Positions 9,267-16,227 of a DNA stretch of 35,611 nt are shown here, piece by piece (the stretch's first letter is position 1; each line of letters starts with the position of its first letter). The position numbers and the translations under genes were made by a program. The notes under the pieces were generated by a model that was not told the DNA's origin, did no database searches, and saw only the letters and a program-made list of their open reading frames with translations. This DNA comes from UBA7887 sp964408735 (GTDB taxonomy: Bacteria > Pseudomonadota > Alphaproteobacteria > UBA7887), in contig CAYPAX010000043.1 of the NCBI GenBank assembly GCA_964408735.1, positions 1-35,611 of the forward strand, read 5' to 3'.

Positions 9267-10187
9267 TCAGTCGACCTGTTTACGACCGCTGCTGCCTCGC
9301 ATGCGAGGATCAAGCAGGTCGCGCATGGCATCGCCGAACATGTTGATATTGTAGACCACGATGGTGATGGCGAGCCCCGGCATGATGGCCAGCCAGGGCG
9401 CTTGGAACATGTAGCTGCGGCCCTCGAAGCTGAGCATGCCGCCCCAGCTCGGCGCCGGTGGCGGCACGCCGAGGCCGAGGAAGCTTAGGCCCGCCTCGAC
9501 AAGTATCACCGCCGCCAGCCGCGTCGTGAAAAGCACGATGATCGGCGCCATGATATTGGGCAGGATGTGGCGCAGCAGAATGCGCGGGGTCGAGACGCCG
9601 ATCGACTCGGCTGCCTGGACGTAGACGTTTTCCTTCACGGTTACCACCGCGCCGCGCACGATGCGCGAGCCTGCAATGCCGTAGAGCAGGCTCAGGATCA
9701 GGATTACCTGCCACATGCCAGGGCCGAAGACCGATACGGCAACGATGACGACGACGAGATCGGGAAAGCTCATCCAGGCGTCGACCATGCGCTGGACCGC
9801 CATGTCGAAACGGCCGCCGAAAAAGCCGCTGGTGACGCCGATCAGAATCGACAGCAGGATCGACAGGAAAGCGGCGGAAAAGCCGATGATCAGCGATGTG
9901 CGCGCGCCGTGTACGATACGGCTGAAGACGTCGCGGCCGATCTGGTCGGTGCCCAGAATATATTCCAGCGACGGCGCCTGCAGCCTGTCGATCGGATTCA
10001 TCTCGTTATAGCCGAAAGGCGCAATGAGCTCGGAGAAGATGCCGGTAAACAGGAACAGCACGCAGATCACGGCACCGACGGCACCGAGCGGCTTTTCCGT
10101 AAACAGGCGGTGGAGAAATTCCCTCGCCGGCCCACGCCGTTTCTTGCTGGCGGCGATGCTTTCGCCATTGAGGGTAATTTCCGCCAT
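9267..10187 (-). CDS. ABC transporter permease, DppC/OppC type
   Basis: A 306-residue inner-membrane permease. A cytoplasmic N-terminus is followed by a first membrane segment (about residues 33-53), the LGTDQIGRDVFSRIVHGARTSL motif region characteristic of DppC proteins, and further helices. The EAA-type loop is read as EAGLSFLGLGVPPPAPSWG. The gene sits 14 bp before the binding-protein gene and 9 bp after the partner permease. ATG at 10187. Its role is to form half of the membrane channel of the peptide importer. Confidence 0.93.
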   Translation of the reverse strand: MAEITLNGESIAASKKRRGPAREFLHRLFTEKPLGAVGAVICVLFLFTGIFSELIAPFGYNEMNPIDRLQAPSLEYILGTDQIGRDVFSRIVHGARTSLIIGFSAAFLSILLSILIGVTSGFFGGRFDMAVQRMVDAWMSFPDLVVVIVAVSVFGPGMWQVILILSLLYGIAGSRIVRGAVVTVKENVYVQAAESIGVSTPRILLRHILPNIMAPIIVLFTTRLAAVILVEAGLSFLGLGVPPPAPSWGGMLSFEGRSYMFQAPWLAIMPGLAITIVVYNINMFGDAMRDLLDPRMRGSSGRKQVD

Positions 10188-10196
10188 CCCGCCCGC

Positions 10197-11159
10197 CTAT
10201 TTCTGGTGCCGGACTTTGGGGTCGAGCAGGCCGTAACTCAGGTCGACCATCAGATTGACCATGATCACGAATACGCCGACCACCAGGAAGATGCCGGTTA
10301 TCACCGGATAATCCCGGTCCTGTACCGCCAGCAGCAGCAGCTGTCCCATGCCGGGGATATCGAAAATACGCTCGAGGATAACCGTGCCGCCGATGATGAT
10401 CGGCACGAACAGGCCGATCAACGTGATCACCGGAATGAGCGCGTTGCGGATGGCGTGGCGCATCACGACCATACGCTCGGCGAGGCCCTTGGCACGGGCG
10501 GTGCGGATATAGTCCTGGCGCAGCACCTCGAGCATCATGGTGCGCGTCATGCGCATGGTTACCGCCGCGAGAGAGGCGCCAAGAATGGCGGATGGCGTGA
10601 GGAACACGGCGATGTGTCGGATGGGGTCGTCCGCGAAGTCGACCAAACGCGTCGGCGGCGACCAGCCCCACCAGACCGCGGGTAGGATCACCACCATCGT
10701 GCCCAGCCAGAAGCTTGGCACGGCAAGCATGAGAATGGCGAAGCTGCGGCCGACATAATCACCCATGGTGTCCTGGCGAATGGCGGAATAGACGCCTATG
10801 GGGATCGCGATGATCAAGGCGAAAAACACCGCCCACAGACCCATCTCCATGGTGATCGGCAGGCGCTCGAGGATTTCCGCACTGACCGAGGTATCGCGGA
10901 TCAAAGAAGTGCCGAGGTCACCGTGCATCACGATGGCGCCGAGCCAGCGCACATATTGCACGTGCATGGGGTGGTCGAGGCCGAGATCGCGCTCGATATC
11001 GGCGCGCATCTGTTCGCTGTCCGCCATGAAGGGGCTGGACTTGATGATCAGATCGACGGCATCACCCGGCAACACCCGGATCACCAGGAAGACGATAATG
11101 CTGGCGAAGAACAGCGTCGGAATGACCGCCAGCAAGCGGCGGATCAGATAGCGCCGCAC
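10197..11159 (-). CDS. ABC transporter permease, DppB/OppB type
   Basis: A 320-residue inner-membrane permease. The N-terminus RRYLIRRLLAVIPTLFFASI is the usual DppB start with the first membrane helix. A large periplasmic loop, several helices and the segment TARAKGLAERMVVMRHAIRNA (EAA-like coupling loop) follow. GTG at 11159 is preceded by a GGAG ribosome site about 10 nt upstream. It is the first of six tightly packed transporter and deacylase genes. A 121-bp gap separates it from the flavin monooxygenase gene upstream, so the importer could have its own promoter. Confidence 0.93.
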   Translation of the reverse strand: MRRYLIRRLLAVIPTLFFASIIVFLVIRVLPGDAVDLIIKSSPFMADSEQMRADIERDLGLDHPMHVQYVRWLGAIVMHGDLGTSLIRDTSVSAEILERLPITMEMGLWAVFFALIIAIPIGVYSAIRQDTMGDYVGRSFAILMLAVPSFWLGTMVVILPAVWWGWSPPTRLVDFADDPIRHIAVFLTPSAILGASLAAVTMRMTRTMMLEVLRQDYIRTARAKGLAERMVVMRHAIRNALIPVITLIGLFVPIIIGGTVILERIFDIPGMGQLLLLAVQDRDYPVITGIFLVVGVFVIMVNLMVDLSYGLLDPKVRHQK

Positions 11160-11227
11160 CGCCTAATTCTCCGCCCAGGTCTCATTTCTTCACCCCATCT
11201 CGACGGCTCTCGACCGATTACCGAGGC

Positions 11228-11257
11228 ATTATGGGGCATGTTCCGGCGCTTCTGCAA
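11228..11257 (-). promoter_or_regulatory. Weak candidate sigma-70-like promoter for the peptide-import operon
   Basis: On the minus strand a TTGCAG hexamer (11252-11257) lies 18 bp from CATAAT (11228-11233), about 70 bp upstream of the DppB-type start. Only the first three bases of the -35 fit well, while the -10 matches five of six. It is the only gap of more than 40 bp within the minus-strand gene row. This is a suggestion from sequence only. Confidence 0.25.
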
Positions 11258-11280
11258 ATCGATCTTTCCGCTCGCCGCGT

Positions 11281-12372
11281 TCAGGAAGCGACCGTATTGG
11301 CAAGGCGCGGTGCCACTTCGTCCGCCAAGAGCGCCATGGAGCGCTTCCAGATGCCCTTGTCATCCCAATCGAGCCCGGTCGCCACAACGGTGCCGAAAGG
11401 CCCAATTTGCTCACGCAAGGCGAGCAGCTTGTTCGCCACCGTCTCCGGGCTCCCTGCGACCACGATATTCTCTATCGCCCAATCGACGGTCAACCGCTCG
11501 TCATCGAACTGCTCCAGGCCCTTCATGACTTGCGAGAATCCGGCCCTCTTCATGATCGACATGAGGTAGTGGAAATAATAGCGGACGGAATTCTCCGATC
11601 CGGCCAGATAGGCTTCCGCCTCCGCATCGGTCTCGGTCACCAGGATCGTTCTGGCAAGGCGCCAGATCGAGCCGTCGGGCTCTACCGCGGCTTCCTCGCA
11701 CCCCTCCACATACCGCTGCCAGTGCGTGGCGGCGCTCGCGGCAGGGATGAAGTTCGCGCTAATCATCTGCCAACCACGCTTGCCCGCCTCCTTGGCGAAG
11801 AACGGATAGGGGCTCATAGCAGCGATGGCGACCGGTGGGTGCGGCTTCTGCAGGGGCTTCGGCATGTGGCCCAGACCCAGCTCCGGCCAATGCCATTCCT
11901 CCTGGCGGATCTGCCAATATTCCCCGTCGATGGCATAAGGGGGGTCATCGCGCCAGATCTTCAATATGGTCTCGATCGACTCCAGGGTCATTTTGCCCCG
12001 GGTCATGTCGTCGGTCAGGCCGAACAACTCGAAATCGGACGGCAGGCCGCCGGGACCGACCCCCATGACGAAGCGGCCGTCGGCCATATGGTCGAACATC
12101 GCCGCAAAGCCAGCAACCGCGGCCGGATGCTGCTGCGGCAGGTTCAGCACACCGGTGCAGAACTTGATGTTCCGGGTCAAGGGAATCGCCTTGGCCATGA
12201 ACATCAATGGCGATGTGATCGGTTCCGTCATCGAGCTGAAATGTTCGCCGATCCAGACTTCATCGAAGCCGCACTGGTCCGCATGCAGGATTGCCTCGAA
12301 ATCGTCCCCCAGCATTTCGTGATAGTTCCGCGTCGGCGGATGCAAAGGCATCATAAAAAGGCCCAGCCGCAT
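11281..12372 (-). CDS. Luciferase-like (LLM class) flavin-dependent monooxygenase
   Basis: A 363-residue TIM-barrel enzyme of the bacterial luciferase/LLM group, expected to use reduced flavin (FMN or F420) and, if a monooxygenase, O2. The start MRLGLFMMPLHPP, DEVWIGEHFS (conserved His of the family), TGVLNLPQQHPAAVA and GRFVMGVGPGGLPSDF are typical. SPETVANKLLALREQIGPFGT near the C-terminus is the usual family ending. The ATG at 12372 is chosen for its strong GGGGGGAGAG site; an upstream ATG at 12435 would add 21 unconserved residues overlapping the SDR gene. It lies 34 bp after the SDR gene and 121 bp before the importer genes. Substrate unknown; it could serve the catabolic operon or, less likely, tailor the peptide made by the divergent cluster. 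Confidence 0.88.
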   Translation of the reverse strand: MRLGLFMMPLHPPTRNYHEMLGDDFEAILHADQCGFDEVWIGEHFSSMTEPITSPLMFMAKAIPLTRNIKFCTGVLNLPQQHPAAVAGFAAMFDHMADGRFVMGVGPGGLPSDFELFGLTDDMTRGKMTLESIETILKIWRDDPPYAIDGEYWQIRQEEWHWPELGLGHMPKPLQKPHPPVAIAAMSPYPFFAKEAGKRGWQMISANFIPAASAATHWQRYVEGCEEAAVEPDGSIWRLARTILVTETDAEAEAYLAGSENSVRYYFHYLMSIMKRAGFSQVMKGLEQFDDERLTVDWAIENIVVAGSPETVANKLLALREQIGPFGTVVATGLDWDDKGIWKRSMALLADEVAPRLANTVAS

Positions 12373-12406
12373 CGCTCTCCCCCCATTTGATGGTGTTCTA
12401 AAGTTT

Positions 12407-13111
12407 TCAGGAAAGCAGCCAGCCGCCGTCGACATCGATGGTGGTGCCTGTGACGAAATCGTTCTCGATCATGAACAGGATACCTTGCGCCACTTCCTCC
12501 GGCGTTCCGGCTCGCGGGATGATATTGGCAGCGGTCGCCTTCTTATAGAACGCGCCGCGCTCCTCGCCCTGCAACGACACCATCGGCGTATCGATCGATC
12601 CCGGGGACACTACATTAAGCCGGCGCGGGGCGATTTCCGGCGCCACGGCACGGACCAATGCCTCGACCGCGGCACCGACCGAGGAAAGCGCCACCTGACC
12701 GGGCTTGCACTTGCGCGCCGGCGCACCACTGACCAGGACGATGGTGCCGTCTTCGCTCATATGCTCGGCGCCCAGGCGGACAACGTTGGCGTAGCCCCAA
12801 AGCTTGTCGAAGGAGGCCTGGTAGCCATCCATGTCCATCTCGAGAAATGGCCCCATGGCCCGCGAGCCACCGGTGGCAGCGCTGACGAGAATGTCGAACG
12901 GGGCGCATTCCCGGAACAGGCGCGACAGAGCCTCGCGATCGCGGACATCACACTTTTTCAAGCTGATTGCTGCCGGCAAGTCGCCGGCTTTGTCCGGGTC
13001 GCGGCTTACGGCAACAACCTCGGCGCCCATGTCCGCAAGCTGCTTCGCCGTCGACAGGCCGATGCCCGATGTTCCGCCAAAAATAACCGCTTTTCGATTT
13101 GCCACGTCCAT
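12407..13111 (-). CDS. SDR-family oxidoreductase lacking the usual Tyr-x3-Lys
   Basis: A 234-residue Rossmann-fold protein with the GGTSGIG nucleotide motif at residues 12-18, CDVRD at the usual adenine-pocket place, and PGSIDTPM plus the VDGGWLL ending of classical short-chain dehydrogenases. Where the catalytic Tyr-x3-Lys should be, the sequence reads LSSVGAAVEAL, so both key residues appear replaced (by Leu and Gly in my alignment by eye). Atypical SDRs with such a change are known, so it may have altered chemistry or a binding role. ATG at 13111 follows GGAGGA. It is the first gene of the minus-strand row and is divergent from the RiPP precursor, sharing a 266-bp control region. Confidence 0.85.
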   Translation of the reverse strand: MDVANRKAVIFGGTSGIGLSTAKQLADMGAEVVAVSRDPDKAGDLPAAISLKKCDVRDREALSRLFRECAPFDILVSAATGGSRAMGPFLEMDMDGYQASFDKLWGYANVVRLGAEHMSEDGTIVLVSGAPARKCKPGQVALSSVGAAVEALVRAVAPEIAPRRLNVVSPGSIDTPMVSLQGEERGAFYKKATAANIIPRAGTPEEVAQGILFMIENDFVTGTTIDVDGGWLLS

Positions 13112-13221
13112 TTTCGAAGTTCCTCCGTTGTATCGTAATCTCACATTCTAGAGTGTTTCCCGACCATATGGGATCACTCTGCCGGGGTAATTCTCTTCGG
13201 GCGTGCCGGCAAGTCCACAAT

Positions 13222-13236
13222 CGTCGTGACACGACG
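13222..13236. promoter_or_regulatory. 15-bp perfect palindrome in the divergent control region
   Basis: CGTCGTG-A-CACGACG is a perfect 7+1+7 inverted repeat between the SDR gene and the precursor gene, 142 bp upstream of the precursor ATG. Its size and place suit a dimeric regulator acting on one or both divergent transcripts. I see no convincing -35/-10 pair beside it, and no regulator gene of the cluster is in the window. The rest of 13112-13377 holds no credible gene. Confidence 0.5.
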
Positions 13237-13362
13237 GCTGACATATCCTAACATTCACACAGGGAGAGGAGTGAGATACGCGGTCAGCATACCGTAATTC
13301 AAACTCAGTCCCAGGATGTGGCTGCGGGCCGTTGTGCTGGTGGCAAAATAGAATTCTCATAT

Positions 13363-13369
13363 GGGAGGG
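13363..13369 (+). promoter_or_regulatory. Strong ribosome binding site of the RiPP precursor
   Basis: GGGAGGG ends 8 nt before the ATG at 13378. It decides the start in favour of MSKSDTKRFF over the longer frame from a GTG at 13318 and suggests high translation, as expected for a precursor peptide. Confidence 0.8.
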
Positions 13370-13377
13370 TGTGTAAA

Positions 13378-13626
13378 ATGAGCAAGTCAGATACCAAGCG
13401 GTTTTTCGGAGATCTTGCCAGCAACGACGCGATGAAGGCTGAGGCGAACGCGCAAAGCGGCATCGCCGGTATTGCGTCTTATGCGCAAGGCAAAGGCTAT
13501 GACGTGAGCGAGGCCGACCTTTCGGCTCTTGCCGCGCAAGGCAAGGACCTCAGCGAGGCTGAGCTTGAGAAGCTTGCCGGCGGCATCGGCGTCAGCGTCG
13601 GCTGCGTCGTCTGCATCTCGAGCTAG
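13378..13626 (+). CDS. Nif11/NHLP-type RiPP precursor peptide with double-glycine leader
   Basis: An 82-residue precursor. Residues 1-69 form a leader like the Nif11-related class: helical start MSKSDTKRFFGDL, a middle part with YAQGKGYDVSEADLSAL, and the end LSEAELEKLAGG, a classic double-glycine cleavage site. Cleavage after Gly69 would release a 13-residue core, IGVSVGCVVCISS, with two cysteines (positions 76 and 79) and three serines. The leader/core layout and the genes downstream (radical SAM maturase, C39 peptidase/ABC exporter, HlyD, TolC) make the assignment firm by context. It is the first gene of the plus-strand operon, with a strong ribosome site. The final chemical structure cannot be read from the sequence. 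Candidate changes are a thioether or disulfide at the cysteines, epimerisation, C-methylation or oxidation. Confidence 0.9.
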   Translation: MSKSDTKRFFGDLASNDAMKAEANAQSGIAGIASYAQGKGYDVSEADLSALAAQGKDLSEAELEKLAGGIGVSVGCVVCISS

Positions 13627-13661
13627 GCGCTGTTGCACGAATAGAGTCTTCGAGACCCGGT

Positions 13662-13698
13662 TGCTGACGGCGCGGCCTCGACGGTCGCGCCGTCAGTG
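13662..13698 (+). terminator. Strong hairpin between precursor and maturase genes (attenuator or processing stem)
   Basis: TGACGGCGCG (13665-13674) pairs perfectly with CGCGCCGTCA (13686-13695). The stem can extend outward by a C-G and wobble pairs and inward by about three more, leaving a very small loop. It lies 36 bp after the precursor stop. No U-run follows, so it is not a standard intrinsic terminator. It may instead protect the precursor mRNA or dampen downstream transcription, giving much more precursor than enzyme. Confidence 0.6.
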
Positions 13699-13746
13699 CC
13701 GGATTCGCTATCGCTGACTCCCGATATAGCACAGGGCATGCCGCTT

Positions 13747-15138
13747 ATGGCCGAAGCCCAGTTGAAAGATCGAAGATCCGGTACCGAGCCGGCCGATATT
13801 CCGCCACCGGGGCCCGCGTTGGAAACGCAAGGCGCCGTGGTGCGGGAGGTGGGCGGCTACCATTTTGCCAACAATCCGAAGACTGGCGCGCTAAGTGTCT
13901 TGAACACCGCAGAGCTGATGGCGTTTCAGCGACTCGGCACTGCGGACGGCTTGCATGAGGCTGAGGAGTTTTTTCGCCAGCTCGGACAGCCGCGGCAAGA
14001 GGCCGAGGCGAATACGCAGCGCCTGGTGGCACGACTGACCCGGGACGGCTGGGCCCGGACCGCTTTGCCGAAATCGACGAGTCGGCCGCTCAGCTCGGTC
14101 TATTTCACCCTGACTCGCGAATGCGACTTGGCATGCCCCTATTGCTATCAGGGTCTGCGCAAGCGTGCCCGCAAGACCATGCCGCTGGATCACGTGCAGG
14201 CGATTCTGGACAAGGTCGCGGCAATAAACCCGGATAGCCACATCATGGTCACGGGTGGCGAGCCGATGCTGCACCCGGACTTCTTCGAGATTCTCGGGCG
14301 TATCCGTGACCAGGGCTTTACCGCCTCGGTGCTGACCAATGGCGGCACGATCGACGATGATGCGGCGGCGAGGCTTGCCGCCTTCGGCAATATCGAGCGC
14401 GTCCAGGTCAGCATCGACGGCATCTGTGAAGAGACCCACGCCTTGACCCGGGGGCCGCGCAGTTTCGACAAGAGCATGGCAGGCATCCACGCCCTGGCGC
14501 GCCACCAGGTGCCCTTGCTGCTGGCTCCGACCATCCACGATGGCAATGCCGACGAGGTACTCGATCTGGCCCGCCTGGCGCTCGAGCTTGGCGGCAGCAT
14601 CAGTGCCAACGACCTCAAGCAGTTGCCCCAGGACGAGAATACGAAGATCACGCTGGCGCCCGATACGCTGAGGCGGGTCAAGGCCGAGCTCAGCGACTTC
14701 CTGACACAGGAGTTTCAAGCCGATGAGGGTTTGCGTGATCGCGTCAGGCGGCTCAGCTCGCGCGCCTGTGCGTCGGACCCCATCAATGCGACCTTCATTT
14801 GCGGCGTGGCGTATTCGCTGGTCGACATCGACTGGAACGGTGATGTCTATCCCTGCCACCTGCTGAAGGGCGATGAGCTGGTGCTGGGCAATGCGCTGAG
14901 CCAGGAGTTCGAGGAGATTTTCGCCAAGGGGCGCGAGGACGGCTTCCGCACCGAGTCGCATGAAATGGAGCAGTGCAGCGGTTGCAGCTACATGTCCGTC
15001 TGCGGCAGCGGCTGCCGGGCGGCGACCTATTTCACCTATGGCACGCCCAGGAAGGCGAGCCCGTTCTGCAGCGAGCATCGCTGGGGTATCACGCGCACGC
15101 TCCTCCAGTCGAAGGGTGTGGGCGTCCCCGAGGCATGA
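13747..15138 (+). CDS. Radical SAM-SPASM peptide maturase with N-terminal PqqD-like recognition domain
   Basis: About 463 residues. An N-terminal section of about 100 residues (GYHFANNPKTGALSVLNTAE onward, then EANTQRLVARLTRDGW) looks like a PqqD-type RiPP recognition element that would bind the leader. The radical SAM core has the CxxxCxxC cluster motif CDLACPYC (Cys126, 130, 133) and the SAM-binding TGGEP. The C-terminal SPASM part has a Cys near 352, DWNGDVYPCHLL, CSGCSYMSVCGSGCRA from Cys410 and a last FCSEH, enough for auxiliary iron-sulfur clusters. Such enzymes make thioether or C-C crosslinks or epimerise residues in RiPPs. The start is uncertain: GTG 13696 lies in the hairpin, ATG 13738 is too close to AGGG, and ATG 13747 has AGGG 10 nt upstream, so it was chosen. 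Confidence 0.92.
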   Translation: MAEAQLKDRRSGTEPADIPPPGPALETQGAVVREVGGYHFANNPKTGALSVLNTAELMAFQRLGTADGLHEAEEFFRQLGQPRQEAEANTQRLVARLTRDGWARTALPKSTSRPLSSVYFTLTRECDLACPYCYQGLRKRARKTMPLDHVQAILDKVAAINPDSHIMVTGGEPMLHPDFFEILGRIRDQGFTASVLTNGGTIDDDAAARLAAFGNIERVQVSIDGICEETHALTRGPRSFDKSMAGIHALARHQVPLLLAPTIHDGNADEVLDLARLALELGGSISANDLKQLPQDENTKITLAPDTLRRVKAELSDFLTQEFQADEGLRDRVRRLSSRACASDPINATFICGVAYSLVDIDWNGDVYPCHLLKGDELVLGNALSQEFEEIFAKGREDGFRTESHEMEQCSGCSYMSVCGSGCRAATYFTYGTPRKASPFCSEHRWGITRTLLQSKGVGVPEA

Positions 15139-15150
15139 CGAGGCGGCGCG

Positions 15151-16170
15151 ATGCCAGGTGCCGCCGGAAAACCGGTTAGTCTTGATGCGGCCGACGCGGC
15201 CAACGAAGCGGCGCGCCTGCTGAAGGCCGTCGTTCCGGCCGAGATCGACGAATGCGCGGCCGTGATGCGCGCCTTCCGTGACGGGGAGGCATCGCTGCTC
15301 GACATGATGTCCCACGAGGTCCGCTTGCGCGACCTGATCGGTGAGGTCGTCGGCGCCCATGCCGGGTTGCCTGAGCCCACCGGGCTGCGGGTAGACGAAT
15401 TCACCATTGTCGAGCGCCGCGAGGACGAATACTGCCTGGCGCATGTTCCGCTCGCTTTTTGTCCCGAATCCGCCTTGATCGTGCACGGTCCCATAATATT
15501 GGGCCGGGCCGCGGCAATCGCCGAGATGCTGTTGCGGCCGGGCGAAAAGGTGACCGCCCTGGACAAGGTGCGGTTTCGCAGACCGGTGCGGCGCAATCTC
15601 AAAATGATCGTGGCGAGGGAGCCGGCAGTGGCGTCACTTCCTGAGGACTCGGATCCGGTTGTAGAGGGGCGCCTTCTCATCAATAGCCGGGACTCGTTGC
15701 GAGTCTCCGGTTGGGAATTGCCTGAGGAGCCCGTTGTCAGATGGATTGACAATGCTATCGTCGAGGCCGGTTTCAGCGTTGAATGGCTGTCGGGGGGCAA
15801 CGGCCAGCTCAGGCTGTCTTGGCGGCCTCCGCCGTCTAAGGCTTTCGGTATGCGAGTGGTTTCCTTGCCGGAAGCCGTGCAGGTGATGCTCGAGATGATA
15901 ATCCGGGCGGTCGTGCTCACCCGGGTCATCGATGGCCGTGGCCTGTTGCTGAGCCGGATCGACTCGCTGGCTTGGCCGAGAAACGTTGTCGAGCTCGTAG
16001 GCGCCGGCTTCGACATCATAGCGACACTGGCGCCAACAACGGAAAGACGCAAGGGTCGCGATTGGCGTAGAATGCCTGTGCACTACCAAGGGGTGGGGGC
16101 GGCGAGTGGTATCGAGGGCAGGGCCCTGTTCGCCGAGGGGCGCGTGACCCTGGGCTCGATCTTCGTCTGA
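15151..16170 (+). CDS. Uncharacterised protein, possible double hot-dog fold (paralogue A)
   Basis: A 339-residue cytoplasmic protein I do not recognise by name. A helical start (AFRDGEASLLDMMSHEVRLRD) is followed by a segment at residues 80-150 with AFCPE, VHGPIILG, RAAAIAE and VRFRRPV. This pattern recalls FabZ/FabA-type hot-dog domains (conserved His-Pro-x-x-x-Gly, central helix, then a strand with RPV). A second similar half (about 230-280: VQVMLEMIIRAVV, then LSRIDSLAWPRN) suggests two fused hot-dogs. It is clearly related to the gene at 27164-28159 in the same cluster. It lies 12 bp after the maturase gene and next to export genes, so it is part of the RiPP operon. Whether it binds or dehydrates an acyl group is unknown. 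The fold is inference by eye; the paralogy is seen directly. Confidence 0.75.
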   Translation: MPGAAGKPVSLDAADAANEAARLLKAVVPAEIDECAAVMRAFRDGEASLLDMMSHEVRLRDLIGEVVGAHAGLPEPTGLRVDEFTIVERREDEYCLAHVPLAFCPESALIVHGPIILGRAAAIAEMLLRPGEKVTALDKVRFRRPVRRNLKMIVAREPAVASLPEDSDPVVEGRLLINSRDSLRVSGWELPEEPVVRWIDNAIVEAGFSVEWLSGGNGQLRLSWRPPPSKAFGMRVVSLPEAVQVMLEMIIRAVVLTRVIDGRGLLLSRIDSLAWPRNVVELVGAGFDIIATLAPTTERRKGRDWRRMPVHYQGVGAASGIEGRALFAEGRVTLGSIFV

Positions 16171-16227
16171 TTGAGAATGCTCAGCTGGGAGAGAAATGGT
16201 GCGGCACATGAGGGGGCGAACGGCGTA

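Noticed and set aside
13271..13297. Short GTG frame (MRYAVSIP) behind a purine-rich GGGAGAGGA run, as a possible second precursor
   Set aside because: Eight codons, ribosome site too close to the start, no leader features.
13165..13366. Nine-base direct repeat CATATGGGA at 13165 and 13358
   Set aside because: Short, contains a palindromic hexamer and overlaps the ribosome site; likely coincidence.
13361..13381. A six-codon open frame (MGGCVK) whose stop overlaps the precursor ATG, like a coupling leader ORF
   Set aside because: It has no ribosome site of its own and contains the precursor's ribosome site; most likely chance.
13696..13746. GTG 13696 or ATG 13738 as the maturase start
   Set aside because: The first lies in the hairpin stem and the second is one base from the only AGGG; 13747 has better spacing, though proof is lacking.
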